DNA of 64,000 nucleotides from Methylophaga thalassica MP (GTDB lineage Bacteria > Pseudomonadota > Gammaproteobacteria > Nitrosococcales > Methylophagaceae): assembly GCF_000214595.1 (NCBI RefSeq), contig NZ_AFIG01000001.1:186001-250000 (forward strand). Direction: 5' to 3'. The position numbers were made by a program, and so were the translations under genes. The stretch's first letter is position 1. Every line of letters starts with the position of its first letter. Positions 46,569-55,240 of this stretch are shown piece after piece. The notes under the pieces were generated by a model. It saw only the letters and a list, made by a program, of their open reading frames with translations, had not been told where the DNA came from and made no database searches.

Positions 46569-46648
46569 AAATCAGCTGCTGCATTACGGAAATCAGCGTC
46601 TGCTTCGGTATATCAAATAACACAGACTTTTATTTACAGGATAAACCG

Positions 46649-47257
46649 ATGACAGACCAACTCACTCTTTCAAACGCCTTACGCAGCGAAACACATGACT
46701 TACATGAAGTACTGGATAAACGTGTGATGCAATTAAACCCGTTTGCAGATAGCGAACATTATCGGGGCTTTCTGCGTATGCAATTACGTCTTCATACTGC
46801 AGCAGAACCGCTATATCACAACAGCAATCTCTTAAACTTACTGCCTGACCTCAGCGGTCGCAGCCGTCTTAATGCTGTTTTAGCAGACTGTGAAGATGTT
46901 GAATTAAATAAAACGCTGCTCAGCGAAGATCAGCGTATTGCGAGCTATATCAGGATCGCAGATGAACATGAAGGCATTGGCTGGTTATATGCGTTGGAGG
47001 GCTCAACACTGGGCGCGGCGATGTTACTCAAACATGTCAAAAACCAACTGAACTTATCTGAAACCTTTGGTGCCAGCCACATGGCAGCACACTCGGACGG
47101 ACGCGCCACTCACTGGAAACAGTTTAAAGCGATGCTAGACCAACTGGAGTTAACTCCGGCACAACGTGAAAAAGCAATAACAGGGGCAACACAGGCTTTT
47201 ATTTTTGTCACTGATGCCGTTAACGATGTAATGATAGATGATGCTATAGCGAGTTAA
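46649..47257 (+). CDS. hemO: Biliverdin-forming heme oxygenase
   Basis: 202 residues, all-helical heme-oxygenase family (BphO/HemO type). The proximal His is likely His19 in ETHDLHEVLDK, and the distal helix GWLYALEGSTLGAAM carries the family glycines. It cleaves imported heme to biliverdin, CO and iron in the cytosol. It sits directly after the hemophilin export genes and 3 bases before DUF454, so this is the intracellular end of the pathway. Confidence 0.92.
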   Translation: MTDQLTLSNALRSETHDLHEVLDKRVMQLNPFADSEHYRGFLRMQLRLHTAAEPLYHNSNLLNLLPDLSGRSRLNAVLADCEDVELNKTLLSEDQRIASYIRIADEHEGIGWLYALEGSTLGAAMLLKHVKNQLNLSETFGASHMAAHSDGRATHWKQFKAMLDQLELTPAQREKAITGATQAFIFVTDAVNDVMIDDAIAS

Positions 47258-47260
47258 ACC

Positions 47261-47659
47261 ATGGTTATAACGTTATTGTGGCGCTTTTTCGCACTGATTT
47301 TTCTCGGTATTGCCTTCGCAGGCGTGATATTACCGGGCTTACCCACTACCGAGTTTCTATTGATGGCGCTCTGGTGTTCGGCAAAAGGCTGGCCACAATT
47401 ACACCACTGGTTATTACATCATCCGCGGTTTGGTCACATGATTCAGCAATGGCAGCAACACCGGGCGATACCCCGACGCGCTAAAGTGATAGCTCTAGTG
47501 TCGATGACGATAAGCTGCTGTCTACTGTTTTTAAGTGGACTGCCTCTCTGGGTGAAATGTGTTAGCTCAAGCATGATGGTGGCCGTATTGTACTGGTTAA
47601 TTACCCGGCCAGAGCCATCAAATGATACAGAAGTTAGTCAGATGAAATTGAAGCAGTAA
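47261..47659 (+). CDS. DUF454 (YbaN-like) membrane protein
   Basis: 132 residues with three hydrophobic segments and the DUF454 opening FFALIFLGIAFAGVILPGLPTTEFLLMALWCSAKGWP. Family members often accompany heme-oxygenase genes; function unknown. It starts 3 bases after hemO and its 3' end overlaps the convergent sigma-factor gene by 26 bases. Confidence 0.9.
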   Translation: MVITLLWRFFALIFLGIAFAGVILPGLPTTEFLLMALWCSAKGWPQLHHWLLHHPRFGHMIQQWQQHRAIPRRAKVIALVSMTISCCLLFLSGLPLWVKCVSSSMMVAVLYWLITRPEPSNDTEVSQMKLKQ

Positions 47660-48140
47660 GACACGCCTGTAAGCCTTTGGCGATATATTTTTCAACCGAG
47701 GAGACAGACACATTGAGTCGCTCGGCAATGGCTTTGTAGCTCATGCCATCCAACTGTCTCATCAATAAGGCTTGACGCACATTGGCAGGCAGACGATGTA
47801 ATAAGCTATCAATTTCGGTCAAGGCTTCTATCATCAACGCCTGAGTTTCAACCGAATGGGCTGTGTCCTCGGGTTGTTGTTTCAGATAGTCCAGATAGGC
47901 TTCTTCCACACGCCGACGGCGAAACACATCAATAACCAGCCCTTTAGCAATATGTGTGAGATATTTACGTGCATCTTTTTGCTCAGGTAGTCGACCACTT
48001 GTGAGTATCCGTAGATAGGTATCCTGAATCAGATCAGCCGTGGTCTCTGGACAACCCATTCGCCGCTGAATAAATACCGATAACCAACCACGGTGCTCCA
48101 GATACAGATTCTCGATTGTGTCTGTGTGGGTGGCACGCAT
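47634..48140 (-). CDS. FecI-type ECF sigma factor at the end of the heme cluster
   Basis: 168 residues, sigma-70 region 2 (TADLIQDTYLRILTSG) and region 4 (LPANVRQALLMRQLDGMSYKAIAERLNVSVSSVEKYIAKGL), as in iron-responsive FecI factors. AAGGAG ribosome site and a Fur box upstream. It is convergent with DUF454 and has no fecR beside it; the unpaired fecR lies 9 kb away at the other end of the gene cluster, so the pair seems split. Confidence 0.9.
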   Translation of the reverse strand: MRATHTDTIENLYLEHRGWLSVFIQRRMGCPETTADLIQDTYLRILTSGRLPEQKDARKYLTHIAKGLVIDVFRRRRVEEAYLDYLKQQPEDTAHSVETQALMIEALTEIDSLLHRLPANVRQALLMRQLDGMSYKAIAERLNVSVSSVEKYIAKGLQACLTASISSD

Positions 48141-48174
48141 GATGTTCTCCTTAAAAATAGCTATATTTACAAAT

Positions 48175-48193
48175 CTTAACGAGAATCATTATC
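48175..48193 (-). promoter_or_regulatory. Fur box upstream of the sigma-factor gene
   Basis: Minus-strand GATAATGATTCTCGTTAAG matches 14 of 19 Fur-consensus positions, with the left nine bases perfect. It lies 35 bases before the sigma-factor start. Confidence 0.75.
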
Positions 48194-48361
48194 ATCTATA
48201 AACTGAAAAATTGCAAATGCCACTTTTAGATAATAGCTAATTGATTTTTATTGGATTTATTCCATCCTAGTCACACCTTTATTGCTAATCAGAATAGCTT
48301 AAGTATGGATAAATTCTGTTATTCGTTTTTTAACTGAGATCACACCATGTTTGCCGAATCA

Positions 48362-49471
48362 TCAGGGCAAAATGGTGGCAACCAGTTCTGAAGGAGTGAG
48401 TTTGAAGCGTTTTTTAAAGGCAGTAATAAAGTTTGACGGGTGTCCATAGCCTGCAATAAAGGCGGCTTCACCTATGGATTTCTTGTCGACCAATAATGCT
48501 TTTTTTGCCATATCCAGACGTCGTTGACGACAGTAGTTATTCACCGTCACCCCATAGGTCGTTTTAAATTTACGTTGTAAGGTACTCACACTCAGCCCTA
48601 TCGCTGAAGACATTTCTGCAATGGTCATGGATTGCATCATCATGTCATCAATTTGATGTCTTAGTTGGTTTTCCTGTGATGCAGTTGCATAGGATTGATC
48701 TGTATTTTGTGGTCTTTCTGCTCGATGAAGTAGGGTTAATACCTTCAAGTTTTCAGCGATCAGTTGAAAGATGATCGCCTCTTTCAGTAACTCATCCTGA
48801 AGAGATGTGTGTTGGGCTTTAAATAAATAATCACTGGCCAGCTTTGCAACAACATCAGAAGCTTGCCAATGGTAAAAAGCAGCATGGTCATGAAATAGCT
48901 GTTGAATATGATGCCTTTCGTCTGGTGTAGTCGCTCTTTGCTCAAGCCATTGTCGTTCGATAAATATATTCAGTTTATTCACATGCATACCGCATTCAAA
49001 ACGGCGACTAAGCACTTCAGGTTGGTTAATAATAAAAGCGGAACATTCCACACTGCCCTCACCAAGACAACCTAGCTGATAGCGTTGTGAGCCAAGCGAA
49101 AATGACACTTTTCCATCAAATAAGATAGTCATGCTGATCGCCGGAGGCAGTTCTGCAAAGCTGGTTCTATCCGACATTTCTATTAAGTTACCGGCATGCA
49201 CAGACAGACCATGTCGATCAAAATGATGATGAAAGAGGCCTTTTAGAATGACTTCATCCTGAGCCGTGTCTTGTGAAAAACTGACGTAACGTACATTCAT
49301 TCGATTCAGCTCAGACAGATAAACCATATTATCCAGTGTTGCCGTCACCTGATTGTCTTGTTTGTTTGACGAAGAGTCATTCTGTTCGACATCGGTAAAA
49401 CCTGAGTCTTCATCTGATACCCCTATTTCATCTGACTGATGATTTTTCATAACACTATGACGTTTACTCAT
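48362..49471 (-). CDS. AraC-family regulator (siderophore-receptor type)
   Basis: 369 residues from ATG 49471, with an N-terminal variable effector domain and a C-terminal double HTH (MTIAEMSSAIGLSVSTLQRKFKTTYG; SIGEAAFIAGYGHPSNFITAFKKRF). It is divergent from a siderophore-type receptor, the PchR-like arrangement. Starts at 49504, 49471 and 49450 are all possible; the frame continues to 49555 but would run through the Fur box, so it is not used. Confidence 0.88.
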   Translation of the reverse strand: MSKRHSVMKNHQSDEIGVSDEDSGFTDVEQNDSSSNKQDNQVTATLDNMVYLSELNRMNVRYVSFSQDTAQDEVILKGLFHHHFDRHGLSVHAGNLIEMSDRTSFAELPPAISMTILFDGKVSFSLGSQRYQLGCLGEGSVECSAFIINQPEVLSRRFECGMHVNKLNIFIERQWLEQRATTPDERHHIQQLFHDHAAFYHWQASDVVAKLASDYLFKAQHTSLQDELLKEAIIFQLIAENLKVLTLLHRAERPQNTDQSYATASQENQLRHQIDDMMMQSMTIAEMSSAIGLSVSTLQRKFKTTYGVTVNNYCRQRRLDMAKKALLVDKKSIGEAAFIAGYGHPSNFITAFKKRFKLTPSELVATILP

Positions 49472-49512
49472 AACTCTTTTAAGGAACTTAGCTGTTAGCC
49501 TCATTATATAAT

Positions 49513-49531
49513 GATAATGATTTTCATTTAC
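49513..49531 (+). promoter_or_regulatory. Fur box in the AraC/receptor divergent promoter
   Basis: GATAATGATTTTCATTTAC matches 15 of 19 Fur-consensus positions and overlaps further ATGATA repeats. It lies between the divergent AraC and receptor starts, so one site could control both. Confidence 0.85.
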
Positions 49532-49576
49532 AAAAATAAGAAAGAAATCGTTCAACGCTTATTGTTAAGGGGATTT

Positions 49577-51634
49577 ATGAAAAAACATATTTTAACAGTC
49601 ACGATCTACGCATGCCTCAGTACACATGTGCTGGCTGAGGACAACACAACTCATCCGATAGACAAAGCAAATAACCGCGTGCAACTCAACAATATTGTGG
49701 TTAAAGGTGAAAAAGAAACAAAAACCCTGAAGGACACCTCCTCCTCCGTCGCTGTCATCCATGAAGAGGAACTCAATAGTACTCAATATCAGTCGTTTCA
49801 GGATGTCATCGCAACCGTACCAAACGTCGTCGTTGAAACTGGAGCCGTGCCAAATGTTCGTGGCATCACAGGTAATGGTGCTGCCGGTGGCTTTCTCTCG
49901 GTCACTGGTGGAGCCAATGCTAGATTCACCACACTGATTGATGGGGTAGCACAACCCTTTGTCGCCGATCTTACGGGTAGCTCAGGATTATGGGATTTGG
50001 AACAAGTTGAAGTTTATAGAGGACCACAATCGACAAATAATGGCCGTAACAGTATCGCCGGTGCGATGTATATCAAAACGAAAGATCCCTCTTTCGATTG
50101 GGATGGAGCAGTACGCTTAGGCTATCGTAATAAAGATAAGTACTTTGATAAGGCGGTGATGCTTTCAGGTCCAATTATCGAAGATACACTAGCCTTCCGG
50201 TTTGCTGGGCAGGCTGTTGATGGAGAAACAACAACCAGTAATGAACCATTTAGCACCAATCCAACCAACCTAGATTTAAATGAACTGGATACTCAACAAG
50301 GTCGGTATAAGCTACTTTGGACACCAACTGATGACTTTAAGGCCTTGTTTACGTATTCAAAATATAAAGAAGAAGGCGATGCTGGCAGACGTTACTTCAG
50401 AAATGATGGTGTGGGTGGCTACAATAAAATTGACTCTTTAATTCGCGATATGGACACCGAAAACGAAACATTTAGCCTCGACATGTCATATCAACTCAAC
50501 GACAGCATGTCAGTCGATATGCTCGTATCTAAAATGAATTACCAACTTAGTTTTGATAGCTATGACCCTCTCCCTTCCTCAAAGCAATCTGCCAACTTTA
50601 GTGAAGATAACAAAGACGTCGATCTCAAACTCAATTTTGGCCAGGATAGTAACGTTTTCAATGGCTTAATAGGACTCTCATATTTTAAGCGTGATCAATC
50701 CATTAAAAGTCTTGGTGGCAGCGTTTATTCTGGAGATGATGACAGCAATGCCAAAGCACTCTACTCCGAACTCAATTTTGGTTTGGCAGAGAAATGGATC
50801 TTAACCACTGGGCTTCGCTATCAAAAAGAAGAGCAGGATCGTCATTTCGATTATACCTCTCGTAACATCTCTGCAGACTTGAAAGAAGATAATAAAATTT
50901 TGTTACCTTCTGTCGCGCTTAAGTATGCATTTTCAGACACCTCAACTGTCGGTATAAGTTATAGAAAGGGATATAACTCAGGCGGTGGTGCATTAGACAT
51001 TACTGCCGGTGATTATTATTACTACGATGAGGAACGTGTGGATACATACGAAATCTTTAGTCGTAATGAATTTGATGATGGCCGATATACACTGAATGCC
51101 AACCTATTCTTTAATGAATATGATGGTTATCAGGGTGTTTCCAGCCGTCGTATCATTAATATCGATACTGCCGAAACCTATGGCGCCGAGTTAGAGGGTG
51201 TTGCATGGGTAACTGATGATATTGAAGTGACAGCCTCATTAGGACTATTACACACTGAAGTTATTGATGGTGGTGATGACTACACATCTGCGACGGGCAA
51301 TCAACTGAGCACGGCACCGAAAAAAACAGCCAACCTCGGGGCAACCTACTTCCTGACCGATAATTTTAATTTCGGAGGCAATATTCAATATATCGGTGGC
51401 TATTATGGTGATATTGATAACTCGGACGATCAAAAAGTAGGCGGTTACTCCGTGATCAACCTTCGAGCAAACTATGAAATAGGTCAATTATCACTTTCTG
51501 CTTACGTCAACAATGTAACAGACAAATATGCTGAGCGTGTTGTTTACCCTATTACCGCACAATATACACAAGGCTTTAAGGATGTGATTGACCCTCGTAC
51601 AGTGGGTATAGCCGCCACATATTCGTTCTTTTAA
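49577..51634 (+). CDS. TonB-dependent siderophore receptor (no STN domain)
   Basis: 685 residues from the ATG at 49577: signal peptide (LSTHVLA|ED), plug at about 45-165 (SVAVIHEEELNSTQYQSFQDVIATVPN; LEQVEVYRGPQSTNNGRNSIAG), barrel to the terminal Phe. No STN domain, so regulation is through the AraC gene rather than sigma signalling. Ligand unknown; similar to PvuA/IrgA-type carboxylate or xenosiderophore receptors. The frame extends to 49511 through the Fur box, which is not translated. Closed by a terminator. Confidence 0.92.
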   Translation: MKKHILTVTIYACLSTHVLAEDNTTHPIDKANNRVQLNNIVVKGEKETKTLKDTSSSVAVIHEEELNSTQYQSFQDVIATVPNVVVETGAVPNVRGITGNGAAGGFLSVTGGANARFTTLIDGVAQPFVADLTGSSGLWDLEQVEVYRGPQSTNNGRNSIAGAMYIKTKDPSFDWDGAVRLGYRNKDKYFDKAVMLSGPIIEDTLAFRFAGQAVDGETTTSNEPFSTNPTNLDLNELDTQQGRYKLLWTPTDDFKALFTYSKYKEEGDAGRRYFRNDGVGGYNKIDSLIRDMDTENETFSLDMSYQLNDSMSVDMLVSKMNYQLSFDSYDPLPSSKQSANFSEDNKDVDLKLNFGQDSNVFNGLIGLSYFKRDQSIKSLGGSVYSGDDDSNAKALYSELNFGLAEKWILTTGLRYQKEEQDRHFDYTSRNISADLKEDNKILLPSVALKYAFSDTSTVGISYRKGYNSGGGALDITAGDYYYYDEERVDTYEIFSRNEFDDGRYTLNANLFFNEYDGYQGVSSRRIINIDTAETYGAELEGVAWVTDDIEVTASLGLLHTEVIDGGDDYTSATGNQLSTAPKKTANLGATYFLTDNFNFGGNIQYIGGYYGDIDNSDDQKVGGYSVINLRANYEIGQLSLSAYVNNVTDKYAERVVYPITAQYTQGFKDVIDPRTVGIAATYSFF

Positions 51635-51650
51635 GTCTTAAATCACAGCA

Positions 51651-51690
51651 AAAACCAAGCAGCCGTTATCGAAGGCTGCTTGGTTTTTTT
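51651..51690 (+). terminator. Terminator after the siderophore receptor
   Basis: 12-bp perfect stem AACCAAGCAGCC/GGCTGCTTGGTT with a 9-base loop followed by a T run, 18 bases after the stop. Partial read-through would feed the membrane-protein operon that begins 15 bases later. Confidence 0.93.
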
Positions 51691-51704
51691 CGAGAGCCTA
51701 TAGT

Positions 51705-51983
51705 ATGTCCATTTATTCCTATGTCGCATTACTACTATCGTTTGCCGGATGTGTGTGTGTTTATTTAGCATCGCGGCATCAACTTTGGTTAAAAAGCACC
51801 ATAACCTGGCCCGCGCCAAGGCTACGTCATAGCGGATTGATACTGCTCATTATAAGTCTGATGTTAGTCATCAGCTCAATGCAGGCGGTAGCGGGCGTGT
51901 TCATGCTCATGGTCTGGGTGATGCTACTGCTTGTGTTATTTCCATATGTAGGTGCCTGGAAATCACTTAGGAGAACACGCTAA
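51705..51983 (+). CDS. DUF3325 membrane protein
   Basis: 92 residues, three hydrophobic segments with the DUF3325 pattern YLASRHQLWL. Such proteins accompany DUF3649 and PepSY proteins in iron-siderophore loci. Function unknown. Its TAA overlaps the next ATG (TAATG), so they are coupled. Confidence 0.85.
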   Translation: MSIYSYVALLLSFAGCVCVYLASRHQLWLKSTITWPAPRLRHSGLILLIISLMLVISSMQAVAGVFMLMVWVMLLLVLFPYVGAWKSLRRTR

Positions 51984-52264
51984 TGGCTGACTCTTCATTT
52001 CGAACAGACTGGCTCAGTAAATCCCTAGCCGGCATCCTTTTAGGCTTTTTGGCAGCGATGGCCATCTGCGGTTTATTTTTCCTGCTGCCACTGCCCATCG
52101 GGCCAAGTGCCGAAGCCCAACTGATGATGTGGTTAGTGGGACCTGTCTGGCTTGCATTACTGAGTACCTGCTTTTTATTTCGCTCTGGCACTCGCGCCTG
52201 GTTTTGGCTGGGACTGACTAATGTCGTGCTGTATGCACTGTATTTTTTATTTAAATTATTCTGA
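51983..52264 (+). CDS. DUF3649 membrane protein
   Basis: 93 residues, three hydrophobic segments, matching the DUF3649 iron-uptake-linked family (LLPLPIGPSAEAQLMMWL). Coupled to DUF3325 upstream by TAATG and 12 bases before PepSY. Function unknown. Confidence 0.85.
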   Translation: MADSSFRTDWLSKSLAGILLGFLAAMAICGLFFLLPLPIGPSAEAQLMMWLVGPVWLALLSTCFLFRSGTRAWFWLGLTNVVLYALYFLFKLF

Positions 52265-52276
52265 GATAAATCCCAC

Positions 52277-53911
52277 ATGAAAGTAAAAGCAGACATTCTT
52301 CGCACCTATAGATCGCTGCATACGTGGGTTGGTATTGTCAGTGGCATGGCATTGTTCATCGCGTTTTATGCGGGCGCATTGACCATTTTTAAAGAACCCA
52401 TCAGCCATTGGGCAACGCCTCCCCTTCAGCATTCAGAGTCAATTAGTTTATCTGCCGTTCCTTCTGTGCTTGGCCGAGTTATAAAATCCCACCCGGAAGC
52501 CGCTCAGCGCATACAATTAAACCTAAACCCTGAAACACATCACACACAGCAAATCATGTGGACAGTCGAAGGTGAAAAAGGCGGGGATCATGATGTTTCC
52601 TCACTGCGTTATTTCAGTGCACAGTTGGATGAACACCAAGACTTAGTCACGACAGAAGTTTATCCAGCCACTGTTGCTCAATTTATTGACACCCTCCACC
52701 GGGTTGTAGGTCTACCTGTAGACAGTGATCCAAACCGCTGGATTATGGGTATTTTTGCCATTTTGTATACCCTGGCACTGGTATCAGGTTTAATTATTCT
52801 ATTACCCATTTTGGTGAAAGAACTCTTTGCTTTCCGTCTAGGCAGAAAACCAAAGCGGGTCTGGCTTGATGCCCATAATGTGGTGGGTGTGACCAGCCTG
52901 CCCTTTCACTTGATTATGGCGATAACGGCCTTTGGGTTTGCTTATCATGATCTTATTTACGATGCACAGGACAAACTCATTCACGAGGGCCAGTTGCGTC
53001 AGGCATTATTTTCCAGTGCACCCAAGCCGAATCCTGAACAAAGTACGGATCCCGCTACCATGCTATCGCCAGAAGAATTACTGGCAACCGCCAAAGAAAT
53101 CGCCCCGTCATTTGTCCCCTATCAACTGGAATATGCAGGCATCACCACGCCGCGGGCCAGCGTGATGATTTGGGGAAATGATGCTGATGCTATCACTCCC
53201 AGAGCACCAGGCGGATTTATCGCAATCAATCCATACAGTGGTGAGGTGCAATCTACCGATTATTTACCCGGTCAACAACCAGGAGAGATGATTGCTGTTA
53301 GTAGCTTCTTTGCCTTGCACTTTGCCACCTTTGGCGGCTCGCCAATACGTTGGGCTTATTTCATTCTAGGCTTAGCTGGTGCATGGCTGTTTTATACAGG
53401 CAATTTATTGTGGGTAGAAAACCGACGTCGTCACAGCAAGCCTGATGGCAGGCTGTTTAATCAACGCAAAGATGTCAAAGTCATGGCCTCACTCACGGTT
53501 GGAATTTGTCTTGGCAGTGTCTGTGGCATCTCGTTGATGCTGGCCAGCAGTAAATGGTTGGCATTAGAAGCACAGGCCACATACCTCCATTTCCAATGGG
53601 TATATTACTTGACGTTTTTTGCCACTATTGCATGGAGCTTTATTCGTGGAGCCGCAAGAAGTTTAGTTGAATTGCTCTACGCTGCTGCCACTCTTACTGT
53701 CGCCATTCCGGTTACCAGCTTACTTAGCATCATTATTCCATCAACAGGGCTGTGGATGCATACCGATTTGAATACATTGATGGTCGATATAGTGGCTTTC
53801 ATCATGGCTGTTGGCTTTGGATTATTAGGACGAGCGACATATAAACGTGTTTATCACAGTCAAATCATTGACAGCGTCTGGTCTTACCGACCTGCACTTC
53901 GCTCTTTATAA
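52277..53911 (+). CDS. PepSY-associated membrane protein (ferric-siderophore reductase type)
   Basis: 544 residues with PepSY_TM architecture: the first helix after RTYRSLHTWVGIVSGMALF, His-bearing helices (HTWVG; FIDTLHRVVGLPV; AHNVVGVTS), a large periplasmic PepSY insertion, and further spans to the end. Paired histidines suggest a heme-containing ferric reductase acting on imported siderophore. The DUF3325-DUF3649-PepSY trio behind a receptor is a recurring unit in Proteobacteria. Confidence 0.9.
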   Translation: MKVKADILRTYRSLHTWVGIVSGMALFIAFYAGALTIFKEPISHWATPPLQHSESISLSAVPSVLGRVIKSHPEAAQRIQLNLNPETHHTQQIMWTVEGEKGGDHDVSSLRYFSAQLDEHQDLVTTEVYPATVAQFIDTLHRVVGLPVDSDPNRWIMGIFAILYTLALVSGLIILLPILVKELFAFRLGRKPKRVWLDAHNVVGVTSLPFHLIMAITAFGFAYHDLIYDAQDKLIHEGQLRQALFSSAPKPNPEQSTDPATMLSPEELLATAKEIAPSFVPYQLEYAGITTPRASVMIWGNDADAITPRAPGGFIAINPYSGEVQSTDYLPGQQPGEMIAVSSFFALHFATFGGSPIRWAYFILGLAGAWLFYTGNLLWVENRRRHSKPDGRLFNQRKDVKVMASLTVGICLGSVCGISLMLASSKWLALEAQATYLHFQWVYYLTFFATIAWSFIRGAARSLVELLYAAATLTVAIPVTSLLSIIIPSTGLWMHTDLNTLMVDIVAFIMAVGFGLLGRATYKRVYHSQIIDSVWSYRPALRSL

Positions 53912-54020
53912 AATAGGTATAGAGCAGAGGTTTTAATGTTGTATTTGCCCATATCGTCACCAGATGTTTATATACAATGGAGGCTTATTAAAAACAAATA
54001 GAAACACAGAGAGAAAATGT

Positions 54021-54686
54021 ATGAGCAGACTCTATAATGATAAACACCGCGCCCTTCAAGATAGTTTCAATAGCCGTGAACTGGCTGATCGGGTGGAGGA
54101 AGTCGCCCTTGTCACAGAGATAGATGACAATGCTAAAGCCTTCCTTGAAAGTCGCGATATGTTCTTCCTGACCACGGTTGATGAGCGTGGTCGGCCAACC
54201 GTGTCTTATAAAGGTGGCGAAGCTGGACGTTTTATCAAAGTGCTGGATGAAAAAACGATTGCCTTCCCCAGTTATGACGGCAATGGCATGTATTACTCGA
54301 TGGGGAATATTCAAGGCAACCCTGAAGTGGGTTTATTATTTATTGATTTTGAGAAACCACATCGAATTCGTGTGCAAGGTAAGGCCATCGCCTCAAGTGA
54401 CGATCCACTTATGGGAGAGTGGAAAGAAGCTGAAATGATCGTTCGGGTAACAGTATCTGAACTGTGGCAAAACTGCCCGCGTTATGTTCACCGCTATCAG
54501 AAAGTCAAAAACTCCCGTTATATTCCTAAACAAGAATGCAAAACACCAGTCGCCGCCTGGAAACGCGTTGATATGATGCAAGATGTGTTACGTGAGCATG
54601 AGTTAAATCAAGTCGCCGATGAAGGTGGCACCATGCCGATTGAAGAATGGATGGGTTATATTCAGTCTGGGGATGAAAGAGCATAA
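54021..54686 (+). CDS. Pyridoxamine 5'-phosphate oxidase-family flavoprotein
   Basis: 221 residues with the PPOX split-barrel fold: FFLTTVDERGRPTVSYKGGEAGRF and YDGNGMYYSMGNI, typical of the FMN-binding PPOX family often found near iron genes. Substrate not known. The ATG at 54021 follows GAGAG; the frame upstream to 53964 is not family-like. Confidence 0.9.
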   Translation: MSRLYNDKHRALQDSFNSRELADRVEEVALVTEIDDNAKAFLESRDMFFLTTVDERGRPTVSYKGGEAGRFIKVLDEKTIAFPSYDGNGMYYSMGNIQGNPEVGLLFIDFEKPHRIRVQGKAIASSDDPLMGEWKEAEMIVRVTVSELWQNCPRYVHRYQKVKNSRYIPKQECKTPVAAWKRVDMMQDVLREHELNQVADEGGTMPIEEWMGYIQSGDERA

Positions 54687-54798
54687 CGTCTCAGCAACTT
54701 GATGCTGAAAGCAAAGTCCAAAGATGCATAGCCGTGATCATATTACACACTATGAAGATCACCATTCAGGTAAGTTGAGCAGGAAAGGTTTTAAATTA

Positions 54799-55161
54799 AT
54801 GAAAAAAGTGGCCTTGTTGATTGCGTTTCTGTTGCTCATCATCGGAGCCTTAAGCCTGATGCCATCCAATGCGACCATCACCTACAATGGCGAGCAAGTT
54901 ACTAGCCCCTTAAAACATCTCATCGAAGCCGGTGGCATCATTTTTGTGCCCATACTCTTACTTTGTATGGGTATATTATTGGCTTTTATGTTCACAGGCA
55001 TTGGGCTTATCGTACTGGGTTTCCTGGTTTTTTTCTGTCTCGCCTCTTTTTCTATGGTCTTCCCTTTTCTTCTGCCATTACTCATCCCTTTGTTCATTGT
55101 CTGGCTTGTCTTCGCACTCACACGCAAAGATAAAACCAGTGACGCCGTTAATTCAAAATAG
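54799..55161 (+). CDS. Small membrane protein of unknown function
   Basis: 120 residues with an N-terminal helix (VALLIAFLLLIIGALSL), an exposed stretch of about 30 residues (NATITYNGEQVTS), then two or three hydrophobic segments up to a basic tail. No family recognised. The ATG at 54799 follows AGGAAAGG; the upstream frame (54724) is less likely. It ends before a strong inverted repeat. Confidence 0.75.
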   Translation: MKKVALLIAFLLLIIGALSLMPSNATITYNGEQVTSPLKHLIEAGGIIFVPILLLCMGILLAFMFTGIGLIVLGFLVFFCLASFSMVFPFLLPLLIPLFIVWLVFALTRKDKTSDAVNSK

Positions 55162-55201
55162 AAAACAACGTTATCTGTCTAATTAATAAATAGGTCTATC
55201 A

Positions 55202-55234
55202 ATGACATAGCCATCAAATTGATGGCTATGTCAT
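55202..55234. terminator. 33-bp perfect inverted repeat between convergent genes
   Basis: 16-base arms starting ATGACATAGCC around a single central A. It lies between the convergent membrane-protein and FecA genes and probably terminates both, although there is only a weak T-rich tail. Confidence 0.75.
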
Positions 55235-55240
55235 CTCTTT

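Noticed and set aside
49511-49576. N-terminal extension of the siderophore receptor
   Set aside because: It would translate the Fur box and put a charged stretch before the real signal peptide, which begins at 49577.
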